Shown one piece after another: positions 1 through 6,219 of a stretch of 15,896 nt of DNA. Origin of the DNA: JBHENN01 sp046262015 (lineage in GTDB: Bacteria; Actinomycetota; CADDZG01; WHSQ01); assembly GCA_046262015.1 (NCBI GenBank), contig JBHENN010000045.1, positions 1 through 15,896 on the forward strand. Direction: 5' to 3'. The notes under the pieces were generated by a model. It was given only the letters and a program-made list of their open reading frames with translations. It was not told where the DNA came from and made no database searches. Both the position numbers and the translations under genes were made by a program. Each line of letters opens with the position of its first letter. The stretch's first letter is position 1.

Positions 1-498
1 GGAGTAGCTGCGGGCGCTCCGGGCGGCGCGCTGGCGGGCGGCGAGACCCTTGTGCTGCTCGGCCTCGAGCTTGACCTTGCGCGCCTTGTCCCTGAGCACG
101 TGGAACGCTGACCCCTGAGCGACCGGCACGAGCTCCGCGGCCGCTCCGGGACAGGACTCTTCCGCCTTGGCGATCTCGGCTGCCTGGTCGAGCGAGACGT
201 CGCCGTGCTGGAGCACGTCGCTCAGCTCGGGAGAGTCCCCGAGCACCTTTCCGGTATCGACGGTCTCTCTAGCCTTGCCAAGGGACCTGCCGGTGACCCG
301 GGCGAGCTCGGACGCGTCCTGCGTCTTGCGCGCTAGCGCGGTCACCCCGAAGGCACCCAGCTTCTCGACCCGGGCGTACACCGCCAGGAGCTTGCGGGCG
401 TGGTCTGCCCCGAGAAGCTCCGGCTCCAGGTTGGCATTGGCCTTCTCGAGCAGCTCGACCGCCTCGTCGAGTGACCGATCGACAACCGCTGCGTCCAT
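1..498 (-). CDS. DUF222 / HNH-endonuclease-family protein, N-terminal part (cut by window edge)
   Basis: The frame is open from an ATG at 498 to the left edge, giving 166 visible residues and no stop. The product is mostly helical and rich in Ala, Glu, Leu and Arg. Segments such as VTGRSLGKAR, the helix before GDVSLDQAAEIAK and the basic run after it resemble the DUF222 (13E12-repeat) region that precedes an HNH nuclease domain in many actinobacterial proteins. The HNH motif itself would lie beyond the edge and is not seen. The next in-frame stop upstream is about 60 bp away and no other ATG lies between, so this start is preferred. The Shine-Dalgarno is weak (GATGGGG, very close to ATG). The family is often multicopy in actinobacteria and its cellular role is poorly known; a nuclease function is family inference only. 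Confidence 0.75.
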   Translation of the reverse strand, partial: MDAAVVDRSLDEAVELLEKANANLEPELLGADHARKLLAVYARVEKLGAFGVTALARKTQDASELARVTGRSLGKARETVDTGKVLGDSPELSDVLQHGDVSLDQAAEIAKAEESCPGAAAELVPVAQGSAFHVLRDKARKVKLEAEQHKGLAARQRAARSARSYS

Positions 499-507
499 GT
501 CCCCATC

Positions 508-514
508 ATCTATA
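508..514 (-). promoter_or_regulatory. Possible -10 element for the DUF222 gene
   Basis: Read on the minus strand this is TATAGAT, ending 9 nt before the ATG of the DUF222-family gene. Its spacing would start transcription within a few bases of the start codon, giving a leaderless or nearly leaderless mRNA, a common arrangement in actinobacteria. No convincing -35 hexamer is visible at 16-18 nt, so this is a weak call. Confidence 0.3.
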
Positions 515-518
515 GGGG

Positions 519-537
519 CTGAGACATGTTTCCTCAG
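519..537. repeat. Short inverted repeat upstream of the DUF222 gene
   Basis: CTGAG and CTCAG half-sites (519-523 and 533-537) flank a 9-base spacer containing the palindrome ACATGT. The element lies just upstream of the possible -10 of the DUF222-family gene, where an operator would be expected. Five-base arms occur often by chance, so function is only a suggestion. Confidence 0.25.
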
Positions 538-589
538 ATAGCGGCCTCAGCCCGAAAAAGATCTTTGAGGTTTTTTCCTGGCGAAGCCT

Positions 590-1627
590 TCACGACGCGC
601 TCTGCCTAACGCTCCCGCTGGCGGCTTCGGCCTTGTGCTCGTCGATCCAGGTGTCGATGCGCTCCCACCACTCGTAGAGCCACTCGATCAACTCGGGTTC
701 GGAGCGCGGGACCCGGTCGGGCGGGATGCGCCAGTAGCGCGCGTCGACCGGCTCGGTCAGCGGCAGGGAGTGCCACAGATCCCGGAAAGTCCCGACGTCC
801 TCGAGCAGCGAATGCGCGACGAACACGACGTCGGCCTCCGGAGCGTTCGTGATCGCGGCCATGGGTCCCCGATGGCGCGGGGGCAGGACGTTGGTCAGCT
901 GCTCGGCCTTCTCGGCATAGCGGGCGAACCCCTTGTCCTTGAGGTAGGAGATCGCCCGCAGGCGCAGCCTCTGGGTGAAGTCGCGCCCCTCTGGGAACAG
1001 GACGAACGCGTCCTGCTCCCCCAGACCTCGGGCCAGCTCGCCGATCGCCGCGACGTAACCTGCGCTGCTCTTCTTGTCGTGGGTGATGAACCGGTTCGGC
1101 AACCGGTTCCCCATCGTGTCGAAGAGTGGGTCCCACTGCAGCTTCGCAAGCATGACGATCCTGGGTCGCCGCCGGTAGGCGATCATCATCGTACCGACGA
1201 GGAGCAGGGAGTTCCCCGGCCCTGCGTGACGGCAGAACACGAGCAGCGGCCCGGGCTGGGGTGCCGGGCGGTCCTCGATGTTGATCCGCAGGCCGAAGAG
1301 CCTCGAGACGGCGCGGTACAACCCGTAGAGCCAGCGCCCCATGAACACGTAGTGCCGCTCCTGCCACCGCCTCGAATCCAACCGGGTGCCGAACCCGCTC
1401 GCGACCCACAGGACGAGCATCACGACGAGCCCGACCACCTCGAAGACGAGATAGACAACCCCGAAGGAGAGCAACCGGACGGTGCGCCATCTGCCGGGCA
1501 GGAACACGTCGGCCACCGCGGCGATCAGCAGGACGACGGGCGAGACCGCGATCAGCGCCACGCAGATCACGAAGACCAGCGGAGCTATGACGAGCCGGCG
1601 AACGATCCGCGGCGGCAGCCTGTCCAC
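590..1627 (-). CDS. Membrane-anchored PlsC-type (lysophospholipid) acyltransferase
   Basis: 345 residues. Two hydrophobic stretches at about residues 11-41 and 50-78 form a membrane anchor. The acyltransferase fold follows: block I reads RHAGPGNS (His134), and block III reads FPEGR (211-215). Enzymes of this family move an acyl chain from acyl-CoA or acyl-ACP to a lysophospholipid or glycerol phosphate at the cytoplasmic membrane. Block I should be HX4D, but residue 139 is Asn (codon AAC), so the usual catalytic Asp is missing. The frame is open 55 codons further upstream to an ATG, but that extension is Arg/Pro-rich and unlike the family. The GTG at 1627 has an AGGAGGG ribosome-binding site 5 nt away and is preferred. 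It lies 188 bp downstream of the patatin gene on the same strand. The exact acceptor is unknown. Confidence 0.8.
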   Translation of the reverse strand: MDRLPPRIVRRLVIAPLVFVICVALIAVSPVVLLIAAVADVFLPGRWRTVRLLSFGVVYLVFEVVGLVVMLVLWVASGFGTRLDSRRWQERHYVFMGRWLYGLYRAVSRLFGLRINIEDRPAPQPGPLLVFCRHAGPGNSLLLVGTMMIAYRRRPRIVMLAKLQWDPLFDTMGNRLPNRFITHDKKSSAGYVAAIGELARGLGEQDAFVLFPEGRDFTQRLRLRAISYLKDKGFARYAEKAEQLTNVLPPRHRGPMAAITNAPEADVVFVAHSLLEDVGTFRDLWHSLPLTEPVDARYWRIPPDRVPRSEPELIEWLYEWWERIDTWIDEHKAEAASGSVRQSAS

Positions 1628-1632
1628 TGTGA

Positions 1633-1639
1633 CCCTCCT
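1633..1639 (-). promoter_or_regulatory. Ribosome-binding site that fixes the acyltransferase start
   Basis: AGGAGGG on the minus strand, 5 nt before the GTG at 1627. It is a near-perfect Shine-Dalgarno sequence and is the reason the longer upstream ATG start is rejected. Its first bases overlap the 16-bp palindrome at 1638-1653. Confidence 0.7.
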
Positions 1640-1653
1640 GTCGTCGACGACAG
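1638..1653. repeat. 16-bp perfect palindrome next to the acyltransferase RBS
   Basis: The 16 bases CTGTCGTCGACGACAG form an uninterrupted palindrome. It sits immediately upstream of, and overlaps by two bases, the ribosome-binding site of the acyltransferase gene. It could be a protein-binding operator, or a hairpin in the leader that partly hides the ribosome-binding site. No protein is known to bind it. Confidence 0.5.
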
Positions 1654-1815
1654 AGGTTACGCCGGGGGCGCCGGGCGCGCCGATAGGCACGTGGGCCCGG
1701 GGGTCGATCGGATGGGTAAGACGTCGTCGGTGTCGGTGGTCCGGGCGCTGCATCGCTGGTTCCGGGCGCAGCCGATGGATCACGGCGATCACGCCGAGCC
1801 GGGAGGATAGGACCT

Positions 1816-2661
1816 CTACGGGCGACTCCCACGAGAGGCGGCGAGGTACGACGCGGTGGCCTCGTAGGCCGAGCGGATCCGTCTCGGAACCGACCGGAAG
1901 TCCCGGTACCTGAGCTGCGCGAGGCCGTCGTAGCGCGCGGGCTCCGCGCCGGTGGGAAGGACGTGCGCCGCGACATGCTCGGGCAGCGATCCCATGTCAC
2001 GCGCGAAGCGATGCCGGCGCGCGATCTCGAACGCGACCATACCGACCTGCCACGGGTTCTTGGGCGCCGTGAGTGGGCGCTCGATCCGTCCGACGTGCAG
2101 GACGAAGATCTCGGACGCTCCGAGCTCGACGGCGCGGCCGATCGGGATGCTGTTGACGACGCCCCCGTCGATGAAGTGCTCCCCGTCCAGCGCGACCGCG
2201 GGCAGGATGCCGGGCACCGCGCACGACGCGAGGATCGCGTCGGCCAGGCGGCCCTTGGTGAACCAATGCTCCGCGGCTCTCTCGATGCACGCGGCGACAC
2301 ACTGGAAGGGCACCTGGAGGTCCGCGAACGTCGGCGGTAGGAGCTCCTCGACCAGCTTCCGCAGGGGCTGATTGGGATGGATCGAGGTGCGGGTCCGGAC
2401 GAGGTTCGCGGCACCCGAGAAGGCCGATCCGGAGAACACCTTCGTCTCGTCGAGCCGCGTCCATACCGCCTCCAGGCGATCGACCGTGGCGACCCGCGGA
2501 TCCGCGGCGACCGCAGCACCGTTCATCGCTCCGATCGAGGTGCCCAGGACGAGATCGGGCACGATCCCGGCTTCGAGCAGGGCCCGAAGCATGCCGACCT
2601 CGTAGGCCCCGAGATGCCCTCCCCCACCCAGCACGAACGCGATCCGGGGAGCCACCGTCAC
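1816..2661 (-). CDS. Patatin-like phospholipase / lipid acyl hydrolase
   Basis: 281 residues, the length of a single-domain bacterial patatin. The N-terminal glycine-rich oxyanion loop GGGGHLGAYEVG is at 12-23, the nucleophile elbow GTSIG at 40-44 (Ser42), and the dyad aspartate in DGGVVN at 165-170 (Asp165). These define a Ser-Asp lipid acyl hydrolase that cleaves acyl chains from phospholipids or other glycerolipids. The usual Arg in the oxyanion loop (GGGxRG) is replaced: the loop reads GGHLG. There is no signal peptide, so it is probably cytoplasmic or at the inner face of the membrane. The start is GTG at 2661, which overlaps the acyl-CoA dehydrogenase stop (GTGA), so translation is probably coupled. 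Released fatty acids could, after activation, feed the neighbouring dehydrogenase (inference). Confidence 0.88.
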   Translation of the reverse strand: MTVAPRIAFVLGGGGHLGAYEVGMLRALLEAGIVPDLVLGTSIGAMNGAAVAADPRVATVDRLEAVWTRLDETKVFSGSAFSGAANLVRTRTSIHPNQPLRKLVEELLPPTFADLQVPFQCVAACIERAAEHWFTKGRLADAILASCAVPGILPAVALDGEHFIDGGVVNSIPIGRAVELGASEIFVLHVGRIERPLTAPKNPWQVGMVAFEIARRHRFARDMGSLPEHVAAHVLPTGAEPARYDGLAQLRYRDFRSVPRRIRSAYEATASYLAASRGSRP

Positions 2662-3803
2662 CGAGGCGAGGTCAGCTTCCGGCCGATCACGTAGCGCTGG
2701 ATCTGGTTCGTCCCTTCGACGATCTGCAGGCCCTTGGCCTCACGCATGAAGCGCTCCACCGGGTACTCGGTGATGTATCCGTAGCCGCCGTGCAGCTGGA
2801 CCGCGTCGGTGGTCACTCGCATGGCGGTGTCCGAGCAGAACAGCTTCGCCTGAGCCGCTTCGAGCGCGTAGCTCTCGCCGGCGTCGCGGAGCGCGGCCGC
2901 ATGGCGATAGAGCGCCCGTCCGGCGGCGATGTCCGTGGCCATGTCGGCAATCATGAACTGCACGCCCTCGTTGGCCGACACGGGCCGGCCGAACTGCTCT
3001 CGCTGCCCGGTGAACGCGACGGTCTCGTCGAGCGCGGCCTGCGCCAGACCTATCGAGCACGCGGCGATGCCCAGTCTGCCCGAGTCGAGCGACGCCAGCG
3101 CGATCTTGAAGCCGTCGCCCTCCTCGCCCAGCCGCCGCTCATACGGGACCTGCGCGCCTTCGAGCACCAGGCTCCAGGTGGGCGACGAGCGCCATCCCAT
3201 CTTGTCCTCCTTGGTTCCTCCGGAGAACCCGGGAGTGCCGTGCTCTAGGAGGAAGGCGCTTATGCCGCCGGAGCCGGGGGCGGTACGTGCCATCAGCAAG
3301 ACCACGTCCGCCTCGGCGCCCCGCGTGCAGAAGACCTTCGCGCCCGTGAGCGAGTATCCATCGCCGGACCGTTCCGCCCGGGTGATGAGCGCCGCGGCAT
3401 CCGATCCCGACCCCGGCTCCGAGAGCGAGTAGGCGCCGAACCACTCGCCCGTCGCGAGTCGGTCCAGCACCTCTTTCTTCTGGGCGTCGCTCCCGAAGGT
3501 AGCGACCGCGAACGCGCACAGGGTATGGACGGACAATCCGATCGCCAGCGACAGGTAAGCACGCGCGAGCTCCTCGATGACCAGCAGGTAGGTCCCGTAC
3601 GGCTGGCCACCTCCGCCGTGCTCCTCGGGGAACGGGATGCCGCACAGATCGAGGTCGGCAAGCCGCGCGTACAGGGTCGCCGGGTCCTGGGCCGTGGCCT
3701 CGTATTCGAGGGACGCGGGACGGGCCACCTCGTCTCCGAACTCCCGTACCATCTGCACGAGGGCGCGCTGCTCGTCGTCGAGCAGCCTCAGGTCCGCGGG
3801 CAT
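2658..3803 (-). CDS. Acyl-CoA dehydrogenase (FAD-dependent)
   Basis: 381 residues, the standard length of the family. The FAD/substrate signature SEPGSGSDA is at 128-136. The C-terminal helical domain has REQFGRPV near 268, the QLHGGYGYITEYPVER signature at 336-351, and EGTNQIQR at 363-370, where Glu363 is the expected catalytic base. The enzyme introduces the alpha-beta double bond in an acyl-CoA and passes electrons to electron-transferring flavoprotein. Chain length cannot be read from sequence. The ATG at 3803 has no Shine-Dalgarno upstream, but a TATCCT box 7 nt before it suggests a leaderless transcript. It is the first gene of a minus-strand pair with the patatin gene and is divergent from the small-protein/glpD pair. 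A role in amino-acid degradation rather than fatty-acid oxidation is possible. Confidence 0.92.
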   Translation of the reverse strand: MPADLRLLDDEQRALVQMVREFGDEVARPASLEYEATAQDPATLYARLADLDLCGIPFPEEHGGGGQPYGTYLLVIEELARAYLSLAIGLSVHTLCAFAVATFGSDAQKKEVLDRLATGEWFGAYSLSEPGSGSDAAALITRAERSGDGYSLTGAKVFCTRGAEADVVLLMARTAPGSGGISAFLLEHGTPGFSGGTKEDKMGWRSSPTWSLVLEGAQVPYERRLGEEGDGFKIALASLDSGRLGIAACSIGLAQAALDETVAFTGQREQFGRPVSANEGVQFMIADMATDIAAGRALYRHAAALRDAGESYALEAAQAKLFCSDTAMRVTTDAVQLHGGYGYITEYPVERFMREAKGLQIVEGTNQIQRYVIGRKLTSPR

Positions 3804-3810
3804 GCGCGGG

Positions 3811-3816
3811 AGGATA
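3811..3816 (-). promoter_or_regulatory. Possible -10 box of a leaderless promoter for the acyl-CoA dehydrogenase
   Basis: Minus-strand TATCCT fits the actinobacterial TAnnnT pattern and ends 7 nt before the ATG at 3803, so transcription would begin at or next to the start codon. The whole divergent gap is only 50 bp (3804-3853), so promoters for both directions must be packed here. No clear -35 is seen for either. Confidence 0.35.
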
Positions 3817-3853
3817 GCGTCTCGACCGGCCGCCGCATAGAGAACGGACGCGC

Positions 3854-4153
3854 GTGAAGATCGAAGACCGCAAGGGTCAGTCGCTCGAGGAAGCCACCGT
3901 GACGGTGGACGACCAGGAGCTGATCGACCTCCTGACAGGACTTGCCGATGTCGTGGAAGGGACGCGCGAGCATCTGCACTTCAACCAGCTCGGCGGGCCT
4001 CAGCTCGTCGTACGTCGCACGCACGAAGCCGACATGGATCCTCTCCAGCGCTCGATGGACTGGTGGATGGGGCCGCTGATCCTGGTAGCCGTGGTGTTCC
4101 TCGTCGTCGGCGGTGTAACCGTGTTCCGCTGGGCGGCCGGGCTCCTGTCGTGA
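3854..4153 (+). CDS. Small tail-anchored membrane protein of unknown function
   Basis: 99 residues starting with GTG. The first 70 residues are charged and soluble-looking (for example DDQELIDLLTGLADVVEG at 19-36). A single hydrophobic helix at about 73-98 lies at the very C-terminus, preceded by DWWMG, so the bulk of the protein should face the cytoplasm with a C-terminal anchor. I do not recognise the family. It has no Shine-Dalgarno and may be leaderless. Its stop overlaps the glpD start by 4 bp (GTGA), so the two are almost certainly co-transcribed and translationally coupled. That context suggests a link to the membrane-bound glycerol-3-phosphate dehydrogenase, for instance as an accessory or anchoring subunit, but nothing in the sequence proves it. 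Confidence 0.7.
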   Translation: MKIEDRKGQSLEEATVTVDDQELIDLLTGLADVVEGTREHLHFNQLGGPQLVVRRTHEADMDPLQRSMDWWMGPLILVAVVFLVVGGVTVFRWAAGLLS

Positions 4154-5844
4154 CGATCTCCGGCCTCGGAACCCGCCCGGCCGCGCTCGAGAGGTTGGCG
4201 AGCACCTCGACCGGCGAGCCCCTCGACCTCCTCGTCGTCGGCGGAGGGATCACCGGAGCCGGTACCGCGCTCGACGCCGCCGCGCGTGGGCTGAAGGTCG
4301 GACTCGTCGAGCGGTACGACTTCGCGTCGGGAACCTCGAGCAAGTCGTCGAAGCTCGTGCATGGCGGGCTGCGCTACCTCGAACAGCGTGAGTTTGGTCT
4401 CATGCGCGAGGCTGCCGCCGAGCGCGACCTCCTGCGCCGGCTCGCTCCGCATCTGGTCGAGCCGGTGCCGATGGTGCTTCCGATCCCCGACCGCAAGGCA
4501 CGAGCCTTCTTCGGGGTGGGCCTGTGGGCTTACGACGCGCTGGCGACGTTCCGCAACCTTCACGTCCACCGTTACATCGACGGCGCCGAGACACACCAGC
4601 TCGTCCCGCCGCTGCCGGATGGGAAGGTGCGGGGAGGCTTCCTCTTCTACGACTGCAAGACCGACGACGTCCGCCTCGTCGTCGAGCTCCTGGTACAGGC
4701 CTGTCGTTACGGCGCGGTCGTCGCCAACCACGCTGCGGTCCGCTCCGTCGAGGGGTCCATCGGTATCTGCAGCGCGCTGGTCGAGGACTCGGTCACCGGC
4801 GCCACCCTGGAGGTCCGGGCGCGCCGTGTGGTCGTGGCTGCAGGGGTATGGACCGACGAGGTCGAAGGGCTGGCGCGCGCGGGCGCGCCGGCGCGCCTCC
4901 GGCCCTCCAAGGGCATCCATCTCGTCTTCAGCAAGCGGGACCTACCGATGGCCCAATCGGCCGCGTTCATCCCCGACGTCACCCGCAAGCGGATGCTGTT
5001 CGTGATCCCATGGCTCGACAGCGTCATCGTCGGTACCACCGACAGCTCCTATTCGGGCAGCCTCGACCATCCCACCGTGGACGCGGACGACCGGACCTAC
5101 TGTCTCGACTCGCTCAACGCGATCTTCGGGCTCGACCTCGGCCCCGAGGACATCGCGGGTGCCTACGCGGGATTGCGACCGCTCGTCGCCGGCAAAGCCG
5201 GGGCGACCGCCGATCTTTCTCGCAAGCATGCGATCTACGAGATCGCGCCGGGCGTGACCGGGATCACCGGAGGCAAGCTCACGATCTACCGCCGGATGGC
5301 CAAGGACGTCGTCGATCGCGTCGCGGACGATCTCGGTCGCGGGGGGCGGTCGAGGACGCGTTGGATCAAGCTCGGCTGCAGCGACCTCGGTGCCCTCACG
5401 GCCGCCGTCCAGCGGCGGGCCCTCAAGCTCGGGATCGAGCCGCGGCGCGCCGCCAACCTCATCCGGGCCTACGGGGACCGGGCGATCGCTGTGCTCGACC
5501 TCGCCGGCGAGCTCGGCATGACCGCGCCCCTGGTCCCCGGACGTCTCCCCCTGGCGGCGGAGGCCGTGTACGCGGCGCGCGCCGAGATGGTCTGTCACCT
5601 CTCCGACCTGCTGGCGCGCCGGACGCGACTGGCGCTGGTCGACCGCGCCGCGGGGATCGGTAGCTCCGCCGCGATCGACGTCCTCGGCGACGAGCACGGG
5701 TGGAGCGCACCCGAGCGCCAGAGACAGAAGAGCGCCTACCGGATCGAGATCGAGACCGAGCGAGGGATGCCCCTGGGCCCCGAGAGCAGGGCCGGACGGC
5801 CCGCGGCCGGGCGCGGCACCCAGGAGGAGGCGGGTGCGGGGTGA
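4150..5844 (+). CDS. glpD: Aerobic glycerol-3-phosphate dehydrogenase (FAD-dependent)
   Basis: 564 residues, close to the usual length of actinobacterial GlpD. The FAD-binding glycine motif GGGITGAG is at 31-38, and the GlpD signature GTSSKSSKLVHGGLRYLE is at 61-78. GTTDSSYSG and GGKLTIYR follow further on, and a C-terminal helical domain completes the fold. The enzyme oxidises sn-glycerol 3-phosphate to dihydroxyacetone phosphate at the cytoplasmic membrane and passes electrons to quinone. An in-frame ATG lies 29 codons upstream, inside the preceding gene, but the GTG at 4150 overlaps that gene's stop as GTGA and gives the expected N-terminus. The last 20 or so residues are a low-complexity tail. 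Its product is the backbone precursor that an alkyl-DHAP synthase, such as the convergent gene at 7133-8527, would need. Confidence 0.93.
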   Translation: MTISGLGTRPAALERLASTSTGEPLDLLVVGGGITGAGTALDAAARGLKVGLVERYDFASGTSSKSSKLVHGGLRYLEQREFGLMREAAAERDLLRRLAPHLVEPVPMVLPIPDRKARAFFGVGLWAYDALATFRNLHVHRYIDGAETHQLVPPLPDGKVRGGFLFYDCKTDDVRLVVELLVQACRYGAVVANHAAVRSVEGSIGICSALVEDSVTGATLEVRARRVVVAAGVWTDEVEGLARAGAPARLRPSKGIHLVFSKRDLPMAQSAAFIPDVTRKRMLFVIPWLDSVIVGTTDSSYSGSLDHPTVDADDRTYCLDSLNAIFGLDLGPEDIAGAYAGLRPLVAGKAGATADLSRKHAIYEIAPGVTGITGGKLTIYRRMAKDVVDRVADDLGRGGRSRTRWIKLGCSDLGALTAAVQRRALKLGIEPRRAANLIRAYGDRAIAVLDLAGELGMTAPLVPGRLPLAAEAVYAARAEMVCHLSDLLARRTRLALVDRAAGIGSSAAIDVLGDEHGWSAPERQRQKSAYRIEIETERGMPLGPESRAGRPAAGRGTQEEAGAG

Positions 5845-5941
5845 GTGCGTCTCGGCGGGGCTTCCCGGGGGACCCGAGCTGACGCGCACCGCGGTGCCCG
5901 GCGGCGTGTGGGTGACCGTGCGGTACCGCATCCCGAGCTGA
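5834..5941 (+). CDS. Doubtful 35-residue small ORF overlapping the end of glpD
   Basis: A GTG at 5834 follows the strong Shine-Dalgarno-like run GGAGGAGG (5823-5830) and opens a 36-codon frame, in a different phase, that overlaps the last 11 bases of glpD. Third codon positions are about 90% G or C, as in real genes here. The C-terminal part (VPGGVWVTVRYRIPS) looks like a beta-strand. Against it: the SD-like run also encodes the GlpD Gln-Glu-Glu tail, the ORF is very short, and I recognise no family. It could be a small protein, a remnant of a longer gene, or chance. Confidence 0.25.
   Translation: MRGECVSAGLPGGPELTRTAVPGGVWVTVRYRIPS
5886..5930. repeat. Two 12-bp palindromes, flanked by a 10-bp direct repeat
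   Basis: GCACCGCGGTGC (5886-5897) and TGCGGTACCGCA (5919-5930) are each perfect palindromes, 21 bp apart. The decamer CCCGAGCTGA flanks them at 5873-5882 and 5932-5941. The cluster lies just past glpD, inside the doubtful small ORF. It may be a regulatory or hairpin-forming region, but GC-rich DNA produces such palindromes readily. Confidence 0.35.
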
Positions 5942-5972
5942 GGGGGTTCCCTGCGGGGGCTATCGGACGACA

Positions 5973-5989
5973 ACGCCCGTTTCGGGCGT
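5973..5989 (+). terminator. Hairpin, possible U-less terminator after glpD
   Basis: ACGCCCG-TTT-CGGGCGT is a perfect 7-bp stem with a 3-base loop, about 130 bp after the glpD stop and 56 bp before the next gene. No T-tract follows on either strand, so it is not a textbook rho-independent terminator. Short U-less hairpins are proposed terminators in actinobacteria. Confidence 0.35.
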
Positions 5990-6045
5990 GGCTTCCAGGG
6001 GAAGTCACCTAGAGATGCCAAGAACCTCCCGACGAGAGGAGAGCC

Positions 6046-6219
6046 ATGACCCCCGAAGGCAAAGAGCCCCAGGGCGAGACCGTCGCGCGCGAGATGCAGG
6101 AGAAGGGACCGATCGAAGCGATCGCCGACGACTTGTCGGCCGTGAAAGAGGGCAAGGACGTCACCGCGCCGGAGGTCACCTCAGCCGACGACGACAAGAG
6201 CGACCCTCCCACCGCCTAG
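6046..6219 (+). CDS. 57-residue acidic, probably disordered small protein
   Basis: An ATG at 6046 follows a clear ribosome-binding site (GAGGAG, 6036-6041, 4 nt spacing) and encodes 57 residues. The composition is strongly acidic, rich in Glu, Asp, Lys, Ala, Pro and Thr, with no Cys, Trp or Tyr, no signal peptide and no membrane helix. This suggests a soluble, largely unstructured protein with a possible short helix at about 22-37 (PIEAIADDLSAVKEGK). I do not recognise it. Its TAG stop and the TAG stop of the convergent lipid kinase share the palindromic tetramer CTAG (6216-6219). Codons and RBS support real expression. It lacks the Gly-Gly-Glu/Gln end of the prokaryotic ubiquitin-like protein Pup, so I do not call it Pup. 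Confidence 0.65.
   Translation: MTPEGKEPQGETVAREMQEKGPIEAIADDLSAVKEGKDVTAPEVTSADDDKSDPPTA

Noticed and set aside
545..576. Hairpin CCTCA/TGAGG followed by TTTTTT, resembling a terminator
   Set aside because: The T-run follows the stem only on the + strand, but both flanking genes are on the - strand, so no known transcript would use it. The stem is only 5 bp.
606..2519. 637-codon frame on the - strand
   Set aside because: Arg/Ser/Pro-rich out-of-phase reading of the acyltransferase and patatin genes, both of which have clear motifs in their own frames.
4000..4920. 306-codon frame antisense to glpD
   Set aside because: No family features; glpD on the other strand is unmistakable.
6046..6219. 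Small acidic protein as Pup (prokaryotic ubiquitin-like protein)
   Set aside because: The size and acidity are similar and helY/tatC often lie near proteasome-accessory genes, but the C-terminus is PPTA rather than Gly-Gly-Glu/Gln and the conserved Pup C-terminal segment is absent.
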